Positions 17,375 through 26,176 are shown, counted from the stretch's first letter. The stretch is DNA of 64,000 nucleotides from Caballeronia hypogeia (GCF_001544875.2 NZ_FCOA02000007.1:62001-126000), one strand, 5' to 3'. Made by a program: numbers and translations. Notes: generated from the letters alone by a model not told the origin.

Positions 17375-17660
17375 CGAGCATCAACCATTCGGTTTCGGAC
17401 GGCGTACGCAACGCATTGCCGAAGCGGCTTTCCACCGCAGCCATCATCACGTCACGCACAATATCGCCGCTTTGGCATGCCGTCGTGGGCGCCCAGCTCA
17501 TTGCCTCGCGGTCGCAACAGTCCAGCGCAAACGTCACGCGCAGCGGTTCGCCGTTGTCGTAGCGAAATTCGAATCCGTCAGAGCACCGAGCACCATCGCT
17601 GATTGCTCCGCGCCACGGCGACCTTGTCATCTTGCAGACGAGAAGCGGTAGTCGATCGCA
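17375..17660 (-). pseudogene. IS3-family transposase (OrfB) fragment
   Basis: The minus strand reads 'RYDNGEPLRVTFALDCCDREAMSW...GDIVRDVMMAAVESRFGNALRTPSETEWL', which matches the catalytic core of IS3-group OrfB proteins (normally 'DNGE..RV.FALDCCDREA'). The preceding 'ARSNQRWCSD' lies in another frame, so there is a frameshift near 17590, and both ends of the element are missing. This marks the right edge of the defence island. Confidence 0.65.
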
Positions 17661-17685
17661 TTCGTACTTGTTTAGGAAAACTGCA

Positions 17686-17888
17686 TGTCGAGGCTAGATA
17701 CAAATGTCCGGGTTGAAACTTTTTAGAAATGTCCGGGTTTAGGGTTGAGAAATCTCTATGTTTAAGGGCTTTTAAGCACCGAGCCAACCCGCATTCGCGC
17801 CGTCGCCAGAATCGCTTCATTCAACTCTTCGCGGGTCAGTTCGCGCTGCTTGCGGGTGCCCACTTTGCGCTCCTTCGACCGGGGCGCT
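17686..17888 (-). mobile_element. Truncated second ISNCY-like element (left end only)
   Basis: Begins TGTCGAGGCTAG and carries the same paired ATGTCCGGGTTT motifs as the intact IS at 5288. On the minus strand the transposase tail 'KERKVGTRKQRELTREELNEAILATARMR' can be read, closely matching the C-terminus of the intact copy but not identical. The element is cut at about 17888, where hydrolase sequence takes over. Confidence 0.72.
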
Positions 17889-18310
17889 CCACTATGTCAT
17901 CGGAGGCCAGCCGGTCGGCACGGCGCCGCTCATGCTGCTCATCCACGGCTTTCCGCAGAACTGGTGGGAGTGGAACCGCGTGCTTCGTCCGCTCGGCGAG
18001 AACTTCACGCTGATCGTGCCGGACTTGCGGGGCGTAGTCTTTTCCGACAAGGTCCAGAGCATCGGCGAAGACCCGGTGCATGTCGTAGGCCACGATATCG
18101 GCGCGATGGTCGCTTACGCGTACGCGTGGCAGTTTCCTACCCGCTCGCTGACCGTCCCTCGACGCGTCCATTCCCGGCGTCGGCGATTGGGACGAGATTG
18201 CCTCCAGTTTGAATAAGACCGAATCTGGCTATACGAAGAAGCAAGTCGCAGCCGATCTGTTCCCTCTGGCAGCCGGAACTGCTCGTCACCGCGCTACGCG
18301 AGTTCTGCGA
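17888..18310 (+). pseudogene. Alpha/beta hydrolase (epoxide hydrolase-like), truncated and rearranged
   Basis: Starts abruptly after the IS remnant with 'HYVIGGQPVGTAPLMLLIHGFPQNWWEWNRVLRPL' (oxyanion HGFP). About 25 residues are missing after 'IVPDLRG', then 'HVVGHDIGAMVAYAYAWQFP' (nucleophile Asp in HDIG) follows. After 'RSLTV' the frame shifts to 'LDASIPGVGDWDEIASSLN'. The C-terminal half is lost. Not functional. Confidence 0.72.
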
Positions 18311-19360
18311 TCATTGAACGAATAAAGGCGTCGCAGGCCGCGCCGTCCGCGCCGCCTCGACCACGGCGAGCGTCGCCGCAAGCGTCCGGGCGGCGTCGTG
18401 CCCATCGATCACGGGCCGTGCGTCACCTCTCACCACATCGAGGAAATGTCGCAACTGCGCTGCGTACACGTTCTCTTCGACCATGGGGAGGCGCGTTTCC
18501 TGAATCGGCTGATCGCGGCCTTTCTTTGCGCGGTACGACCACAGCGCCAGATCCGGCAGCGTGAGCGCGCCGTCCGTCCCCGCAAAAAAATGCGTAGGTA
18601 CAGGGCGATAATCGAACAGCGCGCGATCTTCGCCGGCTGTCGTCTCCCAGCTCCACGGTGCCGACGTGGTATCGGACAGACTGATATTGGCCAGCGCGCC
18701 GTTGGCGAGTGTCAGCGTGCATGCCGCCGAATCTTCGACTTCGTGTCCACGCGTCCCGTTCGATGCCACCGCCTGCACAGCGACGATTTCGCCGCACAGG
18801 TGCCGAAGCAAGTCGATCTCGTGGATCAGGTTGATGAGCACCGGCCCGCCGCCCGGCTGCCGCCGCCAGGGCACCTCGAAGTAAGCATCGGGCTTGTACA
18901 TCAGACACATGATGTTCGCCATCACCAGCTTGCCGATGCGGCCGCCTTCGATCGCTTCCTTCACCGCGCGCACCGACGGATTGTGCCGGCGATGATGTCC
19001 GACCAGCAACGCGACGCCTACGGCCGTGGCTGCGTCAGCGAGCTTGCGGGCGGAATCGATATCGTCGGCGATGGGCTTTTCCATCAGCAAGGGCAACTGG
19101 TGCCCGATGCACGCAAGCCCCACTTCGAGGTGCGTGTGATTGGGCGTGCAGACAATGGCCGCATCGACATCGCCGCGCGCGAGCGCCTCGCGATAATCAC
19201 AGTAGTACGGCACGTTCAGCGTATCCGCGTACGCGGCGGCCTCGGGAGTCGGATCGGCAATCGCGGCCAGTCTGCACGCGTCGTTATGAGCGATCTCGTG
19301 TACATGACGCTTGCCGATCACGCCCGCGCCGATCACGGCAATATTGATTCTTCCGGTCAT
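18311..19360 (-). CDS. Gfo/Idh/MocA-family NAD(P)-dependent oxidoreductase
   Basis: 349 residues. Rossmann start 'IAVIGAGVIGKRHVHEI', then 'LLMEKPIADDI' (the EKP motif with catalytic Lys) and the C-terminal substrate domain ('LINLIHEIDLLRHLCGEIVAV', with the His expected in catalysis). Family members oxidise sugars, inositols or related polyols. Follows directly on the hydrolase gene (stop and start are adjacent at 19360/19361), so it is the last gene of the leftward catabolic unit. Substrate cannot be told from sequence. Confidence 0.87.
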   Translation of the reverse strand: MTGRINIAVIGAGVIGKRHVHEIAHNDACRLAAIADPTPEAAAYADTLNVPYYCDYREALARGDVDAAIVCTPNHTHLEVGLACIGHQLPLLMEKPIADDIDSARKLADAATAVGVALLVGHHRRHNPSVRAVKEAIEGGRIGKLVMANIMCLMYKPDAYFEVPWRRQPGGGPVLINLIHEIDLLRHLCGEIVAVQAVASNGTRGHEVEDSAACTLTLANGALANISLSDTTSAPWSWETTAGEDRALFDYRPVPTHFFAGTDGALTLPDLALWSYRAKKGRDQPIQETRLPMVEENVYAAQLRHFLDVVRGDARPVIDGHDAARTLAATLAVVEAARTARPATPLFVQ

Positions 19361-20251
19361 TCAACCCTCCTTTGTTCGTGCATGCCGCGCGAGAAACGGA
19401 ACCAGTTCGCGCAGCACGTCTTCGTGTGATTCCTCCGGCAACAGATGACTGCCGGCGATGCCGCATCCGCTGACATCGTCGGCCCAGCGGCGCCAGATAT
19501 CGACTGGCGTTGTGTTCTGCCCTTCGCGCTCGCGCCGGCTCCACAGCACGAGGACGGGGCACGTCAGCCGCGCGCCGCGTGCGCGGTCGAAGGCGTCGTA
19601 TTCCGCGTCTTCTTCGACTGCCGCCCGATAGTCCTCGCACATGGTATGCCGCACGTCAGGATCGCGGAAGGCGCGGCGGTAAGCGTCCAGTGCGACAGGA
19701 TCGATACGATCGAGCCCGCCCGCGGTCTTGGCGAGCGACCGCTCGATGAACGCATCGGGGTCCGCCGCAAGCATGCGCTCGGGCAGGTCGGCGGGTTGCG
19801 AGAGAAAGAACCAGTGCCACGCATTCATGGCGAAGCGATGGTCCACGGCATCGAGCGCGTCGATAATCGGCACAACCGTGAGCGACGCGTAGGCCGCCAC
19901 GCACGCGGGATGATCGAGCGCCAGGCGATACCCGGCACGCGCGCCACGATCATGCCCGACGATGGCAAAGCGCTCGTGTCCCAGCTTGCGCATCAGTTCG
20001 ACTAGCGCGTGCGCGACGCGGCGTTTGGTCCATCGCGGTGTCGCGGACAGCGTGCGGCTGTCGCCATAACCCGGCAAGTCCGGCACAATCACGCGATAGG
20101 AACGCGCGAGCACCGGTGCAATGTGCCGCCAGACGATATGCGTTTGTGGAAAGCCGTGTAGCAGCAGAAGCGGCGCACCGTCACCGCCCGTCACGCCTTT
20201 GAAGCGCACCTCGCCGGCTTCGATATCGAAGCGGGTGAAATCATCGAACAT
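19361..20251 (-). CDS. Alpha/beta hydrolase, haloacetate dehalogenase-like
   Basis: 296 residues resembling fluoroacetate/haloacetate dehalogenases: 'LLHGFPQTHIVWRHIAPVL', 'VIVPDLPGYGDS', nucleophile Asp with both substrate-binding Arg in 'GHDRGARAGYR', the His-Trp halide pair in 'AWHWFFL', and the catalytic His in 'GSHLLPEESH'. These match the residues known in that enzyme group, although hydrolases of this clan are also active on other esters, so dehalogenase activity is inferred. Sits between the shikimate-dehydrogenase-like and Gfo/Idh/MocA genes in one leftward unit. Confidence 0.82.
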   Translation of the reverse strand: MFDDFTRFDIEAGEVRFKGVTGGDGAPLLLLHGFPQTHIVWRHIAPVLARSYRVIVPDLPGYGDSRTLSATPRWTKRRVAHALVELMRKLGHERFAIVGHDRGARAGYRLALDHPACVAAYASLTVVPIIDALDAVDHRFAMNAWHWFFLSQPADLPERMLAADPDAFIERSLAKTAGGLDRIDPVALDAYRRAFRDPDVRHTMCEDYRAAVEEDAEYDAFDRARGARLTCPVLVLWSRREREGQNTTPVDIWRRWADDVSGCGIAGSHLLPEESHEDVLRELVPFLARHARTKEG

Positions 20252-20263
20252 CGTGTGTCCTCG

Positions 20264-21145
20264 TCAGCCTTGCACCGACGCGCCGTTCCAGTCGAAGGCA
20301 TCGTCCAGTCCGAAAAATGAAGCGGCTACCGGCATGGCGTGGTTCATCATGTTTCTGCCGTGATGAACCTTCAGGCCGTGCGCGCTCGCTGCGTGCAGAA
20401 GCGCCGTCGTGCGCGGGTCCATGATCACGTCCGCCACCACCGCATGCGGCGGCAGGCGATCGACGGAGAACGGCAGCGCATCGCCGGCATTCAGGCCGAG
20501 CGGCGAGGCATTGATCGCCAGATCCGTTTCGCGCATGTCAGGCCCGCCCGCCTTCGTCGCCACTTCGATACGCACCTTGCTGTCTTGCCGGATCGCCTCT
20601 GCCAACGCGTGGGCGCGCGTCGCGTCGAGATCGAACAGCGTGAGACGGGCGATGTCCTCCATCGCCAGCGACCAGCCGATGCTGCGTCCCACGCCGCCGC
20701 AGCCATGCAGATACACATGCGCGCCTTGCAGCCGGATGCCATCGGCCCGCACGCCAACGACGAAGCCCGCGCCGTCGACGTTATCGCCTTCCCAGCTTCC
20801 ACCGGCGCGACGACGCAACAGGTTGATCGAGCCGATGCGTCGCGCCCGTGCGCTCAGCACGTCGGCATGTTTCATCGCCGCGAACTTGTGCGGCATCGTG
20901 AAGATGACGCCGTCTACATTTGCCATTCCTTTGACGCCGGCGAGTGCGGTATCGAAACGCTCGGCATCGACATCGGCGGGGAGCATCAGCGCGTTGGCGC
21001 TGTAGCGCTTCATCAGCGTACTCCAGACGACCGGCGCGCGCACATGCGCAATCGGCGAGCCGAAGATAAAGAACAGGCGCGTGAGTGCATCGGCCGGTGC
21101 ATCGAGCCGCAGCCGCTCCATGTGGGTGTCGCCTGATACGGACAT
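20264..21145 (-). CDS. Shikimate/quinate dehydrogenase-like protein
   Basis: 293 residues from the ATG at 21145, which has GGGAGAAC upstream; the frame is open for another 400 codons upstream but that is shadow of the transporter gene. The family's features are present: 'IFGSPIAHVRAPVVW' (substrate site), 'TMPHKFAAM' (catalytic Lys), 'GDNVDGAGF' (catalytic Asp) and the nucleotide loop 'GCGGVGRSIG'. Housekeeping AroE copies are elsewhere as a rule; the location suggests a catabolic paralogue reducing or oxidising a cyclic carboxylic acid. Confidence 0.83.
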   Translation of the reverse strand: MSVSGDTHMERLRLDAPADALTRLFFIFGSPIAHVRAPVVWSTLMKRYSANALMLPADVDAERFDTALAGVKGMANVDGVIFTMPHKFAAMKHADVLSARARRIGSINLLRRRAGGSWEGDNVDGAGFVVGVRADGIRLQGAHVYLHGCGGVGRSIGWSLAMEDIARLTLFDLDATRAHALAEAIRQDSKVRIEVATKAGGPDMRETDLAINASPLGLNAGDALPFSVDRLPPHAVVADVIMDPRTTALLHAASAHGLKVHHGRNMMNHAMPVAASFFGLDDAFDWNGASVQG

Positions 21146-21174
21146 CGATATGTTCTCCCGATAAGTCGTGTTGG

Positions 21175-22605
21175 TCATGCGCGGCTGCGCTGTTCGTCGA
21201 GTTCCGCTTGCGCCGCCGAGCGATCGCGCTTGTCTGCATTGCGGAGGCATTCGTATTCTTCGCGGCCGAGCGGCACCGCATCGCGCCTGCCGAGTTCGCT
21301 CATCGGAAGGCGAAAGGTCTCGCGCGCGGAGTAAGCGGCAATCGAGGCGAGGACCGAAATGCCGAACGTGATTGCGCCGACCGTGAGCCAGATATGTGTC
21401 GAGCCGGGCGGCGCGACAGCGGTGAACAGCGCGGGGAGCAAGGCAGAGATTGCCGTGCCGACGTTCTGCGCAACCGCCATCGACGTCACGCGCATGCGAG
21501 TCGGAAACAGTTCCGGAAAAAAGCTCGGATAAACCGCGTTCTGTCCTTGATACACCACTCCCCACATCAGGATGGACAGCAGGATCGCCAGTACAACGTT
21601 GTGGATGCTGATCGCATACAGATAGCCGAAAGACAGCAGCCCCGACCCGAAGGTTCCGACGATGATCGGCCAGCGCCGCCCCACGCGATCCGAAAGCGCG
21701 CCGCAGAACGGAATCACGATCATCGCCGCGATATTGCCAAGCACGGGAATCCACAGGTACATATCCTTGCTGAAGCCGATGCCGTACGCCTTTTGCACCG
21801 CATACGCGCCGCCGAAGATCGTGGCGACGACGGGGACCACGTTCATGATCGCCATGCAGGTCACGCGCAGCATGTCGTCCCAGCAATACCGGATTGCGAG
21901 GCGAAGCGGCGAGCGCGGCACCTCGCCCCGCTCGTCTTCGCGTGCGAATGCCGGTGTTTCGCGCACCTCGCGGCGAATGAAATAGCCGGCGACGAGCACG
22001 ACTGCGCTCATCAGGAACGGCACGCGCCAGCCCCAGGAAAAGAACGCATCTTCCCGCATATAGTGACTCAGCGGCAGAAACACCGCCGCCGCGAGGAGCT
22101 GGCCCGCGGTCACGCCCTGCATGCCGAAGCTGCCGTAATAACCACGCCGTCCGAACGGTGCGTGTTCGAGAATCATCGACGAAGCCCCGGAGATTTCGCC
22201 CGCCACAGCAAAGCCCTGCAGCAGCCGCAACGCCACGAGCATCGCGGGCGCCCAGAAGCCGGCCTGCTCGTACGTGGGCAGAAAGGCGACGGCCATCGTC
22301 GAGACGCCCATCAGGAACATGCAGGCCAGCAGTACTGATTTGCGGCCGTGCGTATCGCCCCAATGACCGAGCACGATGGCGCCAATCGGGCGCGCGACAT
22401 AGCCGATGCCGTAGGTCGCTAGCGATGCGGCGATCGCCACTTTCGCATCGCCCTTCGGAAAGAATATCTGCGGAAAGATCAGCGCCGCTGCCTGCGCGTA
22501 GATGAAGAAGTCATAGTACTCGAGCGCGGAGCCGATCCATCCGCTCGCCGCCGCCATTTTCGACTGTCGCCGTCCGTGCCGTTCGTGCTCTGTCATGTTC
22601 GCCAT
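21175..22605 (-). CDS. MFS transporter, metabolite:H+ symporter (MHS) type
   Basis: 476 residues with 12 predicted membrane segments. 'GWIGSALEYYDFFIYAQAAAL' and 'GHWGDTHGRKSVLL' (the MFS signature between TM2 and TM3), plus 'LRLLQGFAVAGEISGAS', are typical of the MHS family of aromatic-acid, proline/betaine and shikimate carriers. The start at 22605 was chosen because GGAGA lies six bases upstream; an ATG at 22629 has no ribosome site. First gene of the leftward unit, transcribed from the promoter at 22655-22684. Confidence 0.87.
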   Translation of the reverse strand: MANMTEHERHGRRQSKMAAASGWIGSALEYYDFFIYAQAAALIFPQIFFPKGDAKVAIAASLATYGIGYVARPIGAIVLGHWGDTHGRKSVLLACMFLMGVSTMAVAFLPTYEQAGFWAPAMLVALRLLQGFAVAGEISGASSMILEHAPFGRRGYYGSFGMQGVTAGQLLAAAVFLPLSHYMREDAFFSWGWRVPFLMSAVVLVAGYFIRREVRETPAFAREDERGEVPRSPLRLAIRYCWDDMLRVTCMAIMNVVPVVATIFGGAYAVQKAYGIGFSKDMYLWIPVLGNIAAMIVIPFCGALSDRVGRRWPIIVGTFGSGLLSFGYLYAISIHNVVLAILLSILMWGVVYQGQNAVYPSFFPELFPTRMRVTSMAVAQNVGTAISALLPALFTAVAPPGSTHIWLTVGAITFGISVLASIAAYSARETFRLPMSELGRRDAVPLGREEYECLRNADKRDRSAAQAELDEQRSRA

Positions 22606-22649
22606 GCGTGTCTCCGGTGAATCGCTCATCTGTTTCTGTACGGAGCGTA

Positions 22650-22665
22650 GTTCTATAATAGAAAC
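22650..22665. promoter_or_regulatory. Probable IclR operator overlapping the leftward promoter
   Basis: Near-perfect palindrome GTTCTATAATAGAAAC. It has the same TTC/GAA half-site spacing as the CATATG-centred sites at 22702 and 22792. Assignment to the IclR regulator at 26177-26956 is inferred. Confidence 0.5.
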
Positions 22666-22684
22666 TGTTGAGTAAGACCGTCAA
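22655..22684 (-). promoter_or_regulatory. Promoter of the leftward catabolic unit
   Basis: On the minus strand TTGACG (22679-22684) and TATTAT (22655-22660) are separated by 18 bp, about 50 bp upstream of the transporter start. The -10 lies inside the operator palindrome at 22650-22665, the usual layout for repression. Confidence 0.65.
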
Positions 22685-22701
22685 CGCGTTTCGAAGCACC
22701 A

Positions 22702-22716
22702 TTTCCATATGGGAAC
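22702..22716. promoter_or_regulatory. Probable IclR operator, CATATG-centred, copy 1
   Basis: TTTCCATATGGGAAC, a dyad repeated at 22792-22806 with one substitution. Lies between the two diverging promoters. Confidence 0.55.
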
Positions 22717-22791
22717 AAAGTAGGGATTGTCCCGAGAAAGGGTGTTTTATGCTTGACTTAGCGCTCGCTCATCAATCACGATAGGAACTCA

Positions 22792-22806
22792 TTTCCATAT
22801 GCGAAC
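22792..22806. promoter_or_regulatory. Probable IclR operator, CATATG-centred, copy 2
   Basis: TTTCCATATGCGAAC, 90 bp from copy 1 and 15 bp upstream of the first rightward gene, where a bound protein would block transcription start or the ribosome site (GAGGAT at 22810). Confidence 0.55.
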
Positions 22807-22821
22807 AGTGAGGATCCCTCG

Positions 22822-23421
22822 ATGAACGACGACATGCAGGAACGCATCGCCATCCGCGAAGCAATTGAAAACTGGGCGGTATGGCGCGATGCGGGCGACT
22901 GGGAACGCTTCGCCACGCTGTGGCATTCGGATGGCGTGATGATGGCGACCTGGTTCCAGGGCACCGGACCGGAGTTCATCCGCGTGACACAGGAAGGCTG
23001 GGGACGCGGCGTCAGCATCCTGCATTTTCTGGGCGGCACGGCAATCGATCTGGCGGGTTCGCGCGCCATCGCGCAGACGAAGATGACCATCTCGCAGCGC
23101 GGCGACGTGCACGGTCATCGTTGCGACGTCGTCTGTACCGGTCGCTTCTACGACTTCTACGAGAAAATCGACGGCCACTGGCTGCTCCGCCTGCGTCAGC
23201 CGATCTATGAAAAGGATCGGCTTGATCCCGTCGAAACCGGCGTCAAACTCGATCTCGACGCCGAAATCCTCGGCCGATTTCCCGAGGGCTATCGTCACCT
23301 CGCCTATATTCAGACGAAGATCGGCTATGCGGTCAAACGCGATATGCCGGGCCTGACCGGGCCTGTCGTCGAAGCGCTGTATGCGCGTGGACGTGCATGG
23401 CTCGAATCGGGGACCTTGTGA
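22822..23421 (+). CDS. SnoaL/NTF2-like protein of the hydroxyquinol cluster
   Basis: 199 residues. The N-terminal part 'IREAIENWAVWRDAGDWERFATLWHSDGVM' is the usual cone-fold start of SnoaL-like/NTF2 proteins, which include small isomerases, dehydratases and dioxygenase subunits. The SD GAGGAT precedes the start. The stop overlaps the maleylacetate reductase ATG (TGATG), so they are coupled. A catalytic role in the aromatic pathway is likely, but the reaction is not known. Confidence 0.75.
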   Translation: MNDDMQERIAIREAIENWAVWRDAGDWERFATLWHSDGVMMATWFQGTGPEFIRVTQEGWGRGVSILHFLGGTAIDLAGSRAIAQTKMTISQRGDVHGHRCDVVCTGRFYDFYEKIDGHWLLRLRQPIYEKDRLDPVETGVKLDLDAEILGRFPEGYRHLAYIQTKIGYAVKRDMPGLTGPVVEALYARGRAWLESGTL

Positions 23422-24512
23422 TGGATCGCCATGCGCAGGCGTTCGTCTATGAACCTTTGCCGGCGCGCGTGCTGTTCGGCGCAGGCCGGCGCGCGGATGT
23501 AGCCGCCGAAGTCGCGCGGCTCGGCTGCTCCCGTCCGCTCATCGTGACGACGCCGGAGCAGCGCGCGTGGTCCGACGAGATTGCCGCTGCATTTGATCCC
23601 GCGTCGACGGGCCGTTTTACCGATGCCGCCATGCATACGCCCTGGCACGTCACCGTTCGCGCGCTGGACGCCGTCGAACGTGCCCGAGCCGACTGCGTGA
23701 TCGCGATAGGCGGCGGTTCGGCCATCGGTCTGTCAAAAGCCATCGTGCTGCAAACCGATCTACCGCAGATCGTCCTGCCGACAACGTACGCGGGTTCGGA
23801 AGTGACGCCGATCATCGGCGAGACGCGCGATGGCGAAAAGCGCACACAACGCACGCGCAAGGTGCTGCCCCAAGTCGTAATCTACGATGTCGAACTCACC
23901 ATGACGCTGCCGCCCGCGATGAGCGCGGCAAGCAGTTTCAACGCGATCGCGCATGCGGTCGAGGCGCTCTATGCGGCCGACGGCAACCCGATCACATCGC
24001 TGATGGCGGAGGAAGGCATTGCGTCGCTCGCGGGCGCGCTGCCCGAGGTGATGCGAGCGCCTTCGTCGATCGATGCGCGGCGCATCGCGCAATACGGCGC
24101 ATGGCTATGCGGCACCTGTCTGGGCGCGGTGAGCATGGGTCTGCATCACAAGATCTGTCATGTGCTGGGTGGCAGCTTCGACTTGCCGCACGCACACACC
24201 CACGCGGTGATGATCTCCCATATTGCCGCCTATAACGCCGATGCCGCGCCGGTTGCCATGCAGCGTATCGCACGTGCGTTGAATGCGCCGGATGCATGGA
24301 CCGGTCTGTACGAACTGGCGCGCGGACTGAACGTGCCGCTCTCGCTCGAAGCGCTCGGCATGCCGGAAGACGGTGTCGATCGTGCGATCGAACTGATCAC
24401 GCAAAACGCCTATTTGAATCCGAGACAGCCCGACCCACGCGCGCTGCGCGTGATGCTGGCGCGAGCGTGGCGCGGTGAGCGGCCGGTGCGGATTGAATCA
24501 GTCAAGACGTAA
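23421..24512 (+). CDS. Maleylacetate reductase
   Basis: 363 residues, iron-type alcohol dehydrogenase family. 'LPARVLFGAGR' at the start, 'DCVIAIGGGSAIGLSKAI' (NADH loop), 'PTTYAGSEVTPIIG' and the metal-binding His region 'HHKICHVLGGSFDLPHAHTHAVMISH' identify maleylacetate reductases, which convert maleylacetate to 3-oxoadipate. The start at 23421 overlaps the upstream stop. It is next to a hydroxyquinol-type dioxygenase, whose product it consumes. Confidence 0.9.
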   Translation: MDRHAQAFVYEPLPARVLFGAGRRADVAAEVARLGCSRPLIVTTPEQRAWSDEIAAAFDPASTGRFTDAAMHTPWHVTVRALDAVERARADCVIAIGGGSAIGLSKAIVLQTDLPQIVLPTTYAGSEVTPIIGETRDGEKRTQRTRKVLPQVVIYDVELTMTLPPAMSAASSFNAIAHAVEALYAADGNPITSLMAEEGIASLAGALPEVMRAPSSIDARRIAQYGAWLCGTCLGAVSMGLHHKICHVLGGSFDLPHAHTHAVMISHIAAYNADAAPVAMQRIARALNAPDAWTGLYELARGLNVPLSLEALGMPEDGVDRAIELITQNAYLNPRQPDPRALRVMLARAWRGERPVRIESVKT

Positions 24513-24515
24513 ATT

Positions 24516-25364
24516 ATGCGAAATTTCAACGAAGACAACATCACGCAAGCCGTTCTGAGCAGACTGAGCGGGTGCAAGGACGATCGCACGCGCGCCATCA
24601 GCGAGGCGCTGGTGCGGCATCTGCACGCGTTCGTGAAGGAGATCGAGCCGAGCGAAGCGGAATGGGCGCGCGCCATCGACTTTCTCACCCGGACGGGGCA
24701 GATGTGTTCCGACACGCGTCAGGAATTCATTCTGCTGTCCGATACGCTGGGCGTGTCCATGCTGGTCGATGCGATCAATCATCGATTCGCGGGCCGCTCG
24801 ACGGAGACGACCGTGCTTGGTCCGTTCTATGTCGAGGAGGCGCAGGACCTCCCGCTGGGCGCCGATATTTCGCACGATGCCGACGGACCGCCGCTGCTCG
24901 TGCGCGGCACGGTGCGCGATCAGCGCGGCGAACCTATTGCGGGTGCGCTGATCGAAACCTGGCACGCGGACGATGAAGGCCTTTACGATGTCCAGTGCAG
25001 CACCGGCCGCGCTGCGCTGGATATGCGCGCGCGTTTTCGCACCGATGACAACGGGCGCTTCTGGTTCCGCTCCATCGTTCCCGCCGCTTATCCGATTCCG
25101 AACGACGGGCCTGTGGGAAAGATGCTCGACGCACAAGGGCGTCATCCGTATCGGCCGGCGCACGTGCACTTCAAGCTGAGTGCGCCGGGGTTCGAGACCA
25201 TCGTGACGCACGTCTTTCTCGATGGCGACCGGTATCTCGACTCGGACGTGGTGTTCGGCGTGAAGGACGCGCTGATCGAACGGCTCGGATCGGTCGACGA
25301 CGAACCGGACACCGCCCTGCTCGCCTACGACTTCGTTTTGCCCGATCAGCATCGACAAGGATGA
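24516..25364 (+). CDS. Hydroxyquinol 1,2-dioxygenase (intradiol)
   Basis: 282 residues. An N-terminal helical dimerisation domain is followed by the intradiol core: 'TVLGPFYVEEAQDLPLG', 'VRGTVRDQRGEPIAGALIETWHADDEGLYDVQ' (first Tyr ligand), 'IPNDGPVGKML' region with the second Tyr just before it, and 'RPAHVHFKL' with the two His ligands of Fe(III). The sequence groups with hydroxyquinol enzymes rather than catechol ones by neighbour context. Cleaves hydroxyquinol to maleylacetate. Three bases separate it from the upstream stop. Confidence 0.88.
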   Translation: MRNFNEDNITQAVLSRLSGCKDDRTRAISEALVRHLHAFVKEIEPSEAEWARAIDFLTRTGQMCSDTRQEFILLSDTLGVSMLVDAINHRFAGRSTETTVLGPFYVEEAQDLPLGADISHDADGPPLLVRGTVRDQRGEPIAGALIETWHADDEGLYDVQCSTGRAALDMRARFRTDDNGRFWFRSIVPAAYPIPNDGPVGKMLDAQGRHPYRPAHVHFKLSAPGFETIVTHVFLDGDRYLDSDVVFGVKDALIERLGSVDDEPDTALLAYDFVLPDQHRQG

Positions 25365-25368
25365 TCCT

Positions 25369-26169
25369 ATGCACAAGCTTTCCCTGCACCACCTCACGAT
25401 GCTCGATGCGCATCCGCTGCAACTCGTCGATGCCGCGCATGCGGGCGGCTTCGACTACTATGGCTTACGCGTGGTCGCGCCGACGGCGGCTGACCGCATC
25501 GTCGATGTCGCGCACGATGCCGCGCTGGTTCGGGAACTCGAAGCGCGCATGCATGCAACCGGCGTGAAGCTGCTTGATATCGAAGCAATCTGGCTACAGC
25601 CCGATACGAAGATCGACGATCTGTTGCCGGCCCTAGAAGCGGGGCATCGGCTGGGCGCGTCGCATGCGCTGGCCGTGGGCTTCGACGACGATCGCGCCCG
25701 CCTGATGGACAACTTCTGCGCGCTCTGCGAAGCCGCCGCGCACTTCGGCATGACCGTGGGTCTCGAACTGATCACCTACTGCGCGATCGGCACCCTGCCG
25801 GATGCACTCGCGACTGTGCAAGACAGTGGCCAGCCGAACGCGCGGCTTCTGATTGATGCGTTGCAGCTATTCCGTTCGGGGGCGAAGGCGGAAGATGTCG
25901 GGCGGATCGATCCGGCGCTGATCGAATATATTCAGTTGTGCGACGCGCCGCTTGCATCGCCTGTTTCGGTAGCCCAACGACGCACCGAGGCACGCACCGC
26001 GCGCCTGCTTCCCGGCGACGGCGAACTGCCGCTGCACGCGCTGCTCGCGCAGCTTCGCGCGGATCTAACGCTTGCAGTCGAAGCGCCGACGCTGGCACTG
26101 CGCGGCCTTCCCTTCGATGAACAGGCGCACCGCGTCATGCAGGCGACGCGAAACTTTCTCGCAAACTAA
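25369..26169 (+). CDS. Sugar phosphate isomerase/epimerase-type TIM-barrel protein
   Basis: 266 residues, AP-endonuclease family 2 barrel. Metal-site residues occur at strand ends: 'LLDIEAIWL' (Glu), 'VGLELITYC' (Glu), 'LIDALQLFRSG' (Asp), 'YIQLCDA' (Asp) and 'LAVEAPTL' (Glu). Members of this family include 3-dehydroshikimate dehydratases and inosose dehydratases. In a cluster with a shikimate-dehydrogenase-like enzyme a dehydratase role is attractive, but unproven. Last gene of the rightward unit. Confidence 0.8.
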   Translation: MHKLSLHHLTMLDAHPLQLVDAAHAGGFDYYGLRVVAPTAADRIVDVAHDAALVRELEARMHATGVKLLDIEAIWLQPDTKIDDLLPALEAGHRLGASHALAVGFDDDRARLMDNFCALCEAAAHFGMTVGLELITYCAIGTLPDALATVQDSGQPNARLLIDALQLFRSGAKAEDVGRIDPALIEYIQLCDAPLASPVSVAQRRTEARTARLLPGDGELPLHALLAQLRADLTLAVEAPTLALRGLPFDEQAHRVMQATRNFLAN

Positions 26170-26176
26170 TCCCGCA

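Noticed and set aside
16200..17630. Long 476-codon open frame on the minus strand across the JAB-E1 gene
   Set aside because: Most of it is antisense to the JAB-E1 gene with no recognisable protein. Only its first part, outside that gene, is a real IS3 transposase fragment.
5288..17888. Composite transposon carrying the defence island between two ISNCY-like copies
   Set aside because: The left IS has its own AATCA duplication on both sides, so it moved alone, and the right copy is a truncated and divergent fragment in the same orientation.
21146..22363. N-terminal extension of the shikimate-dehydrogenase-like gene
   Set aside because: The frame is open for 400 more codons but is antisense-free shadow of the transporter in another frame, with low-complexity Arg/Gly composition; the SD supports the start at 21145.
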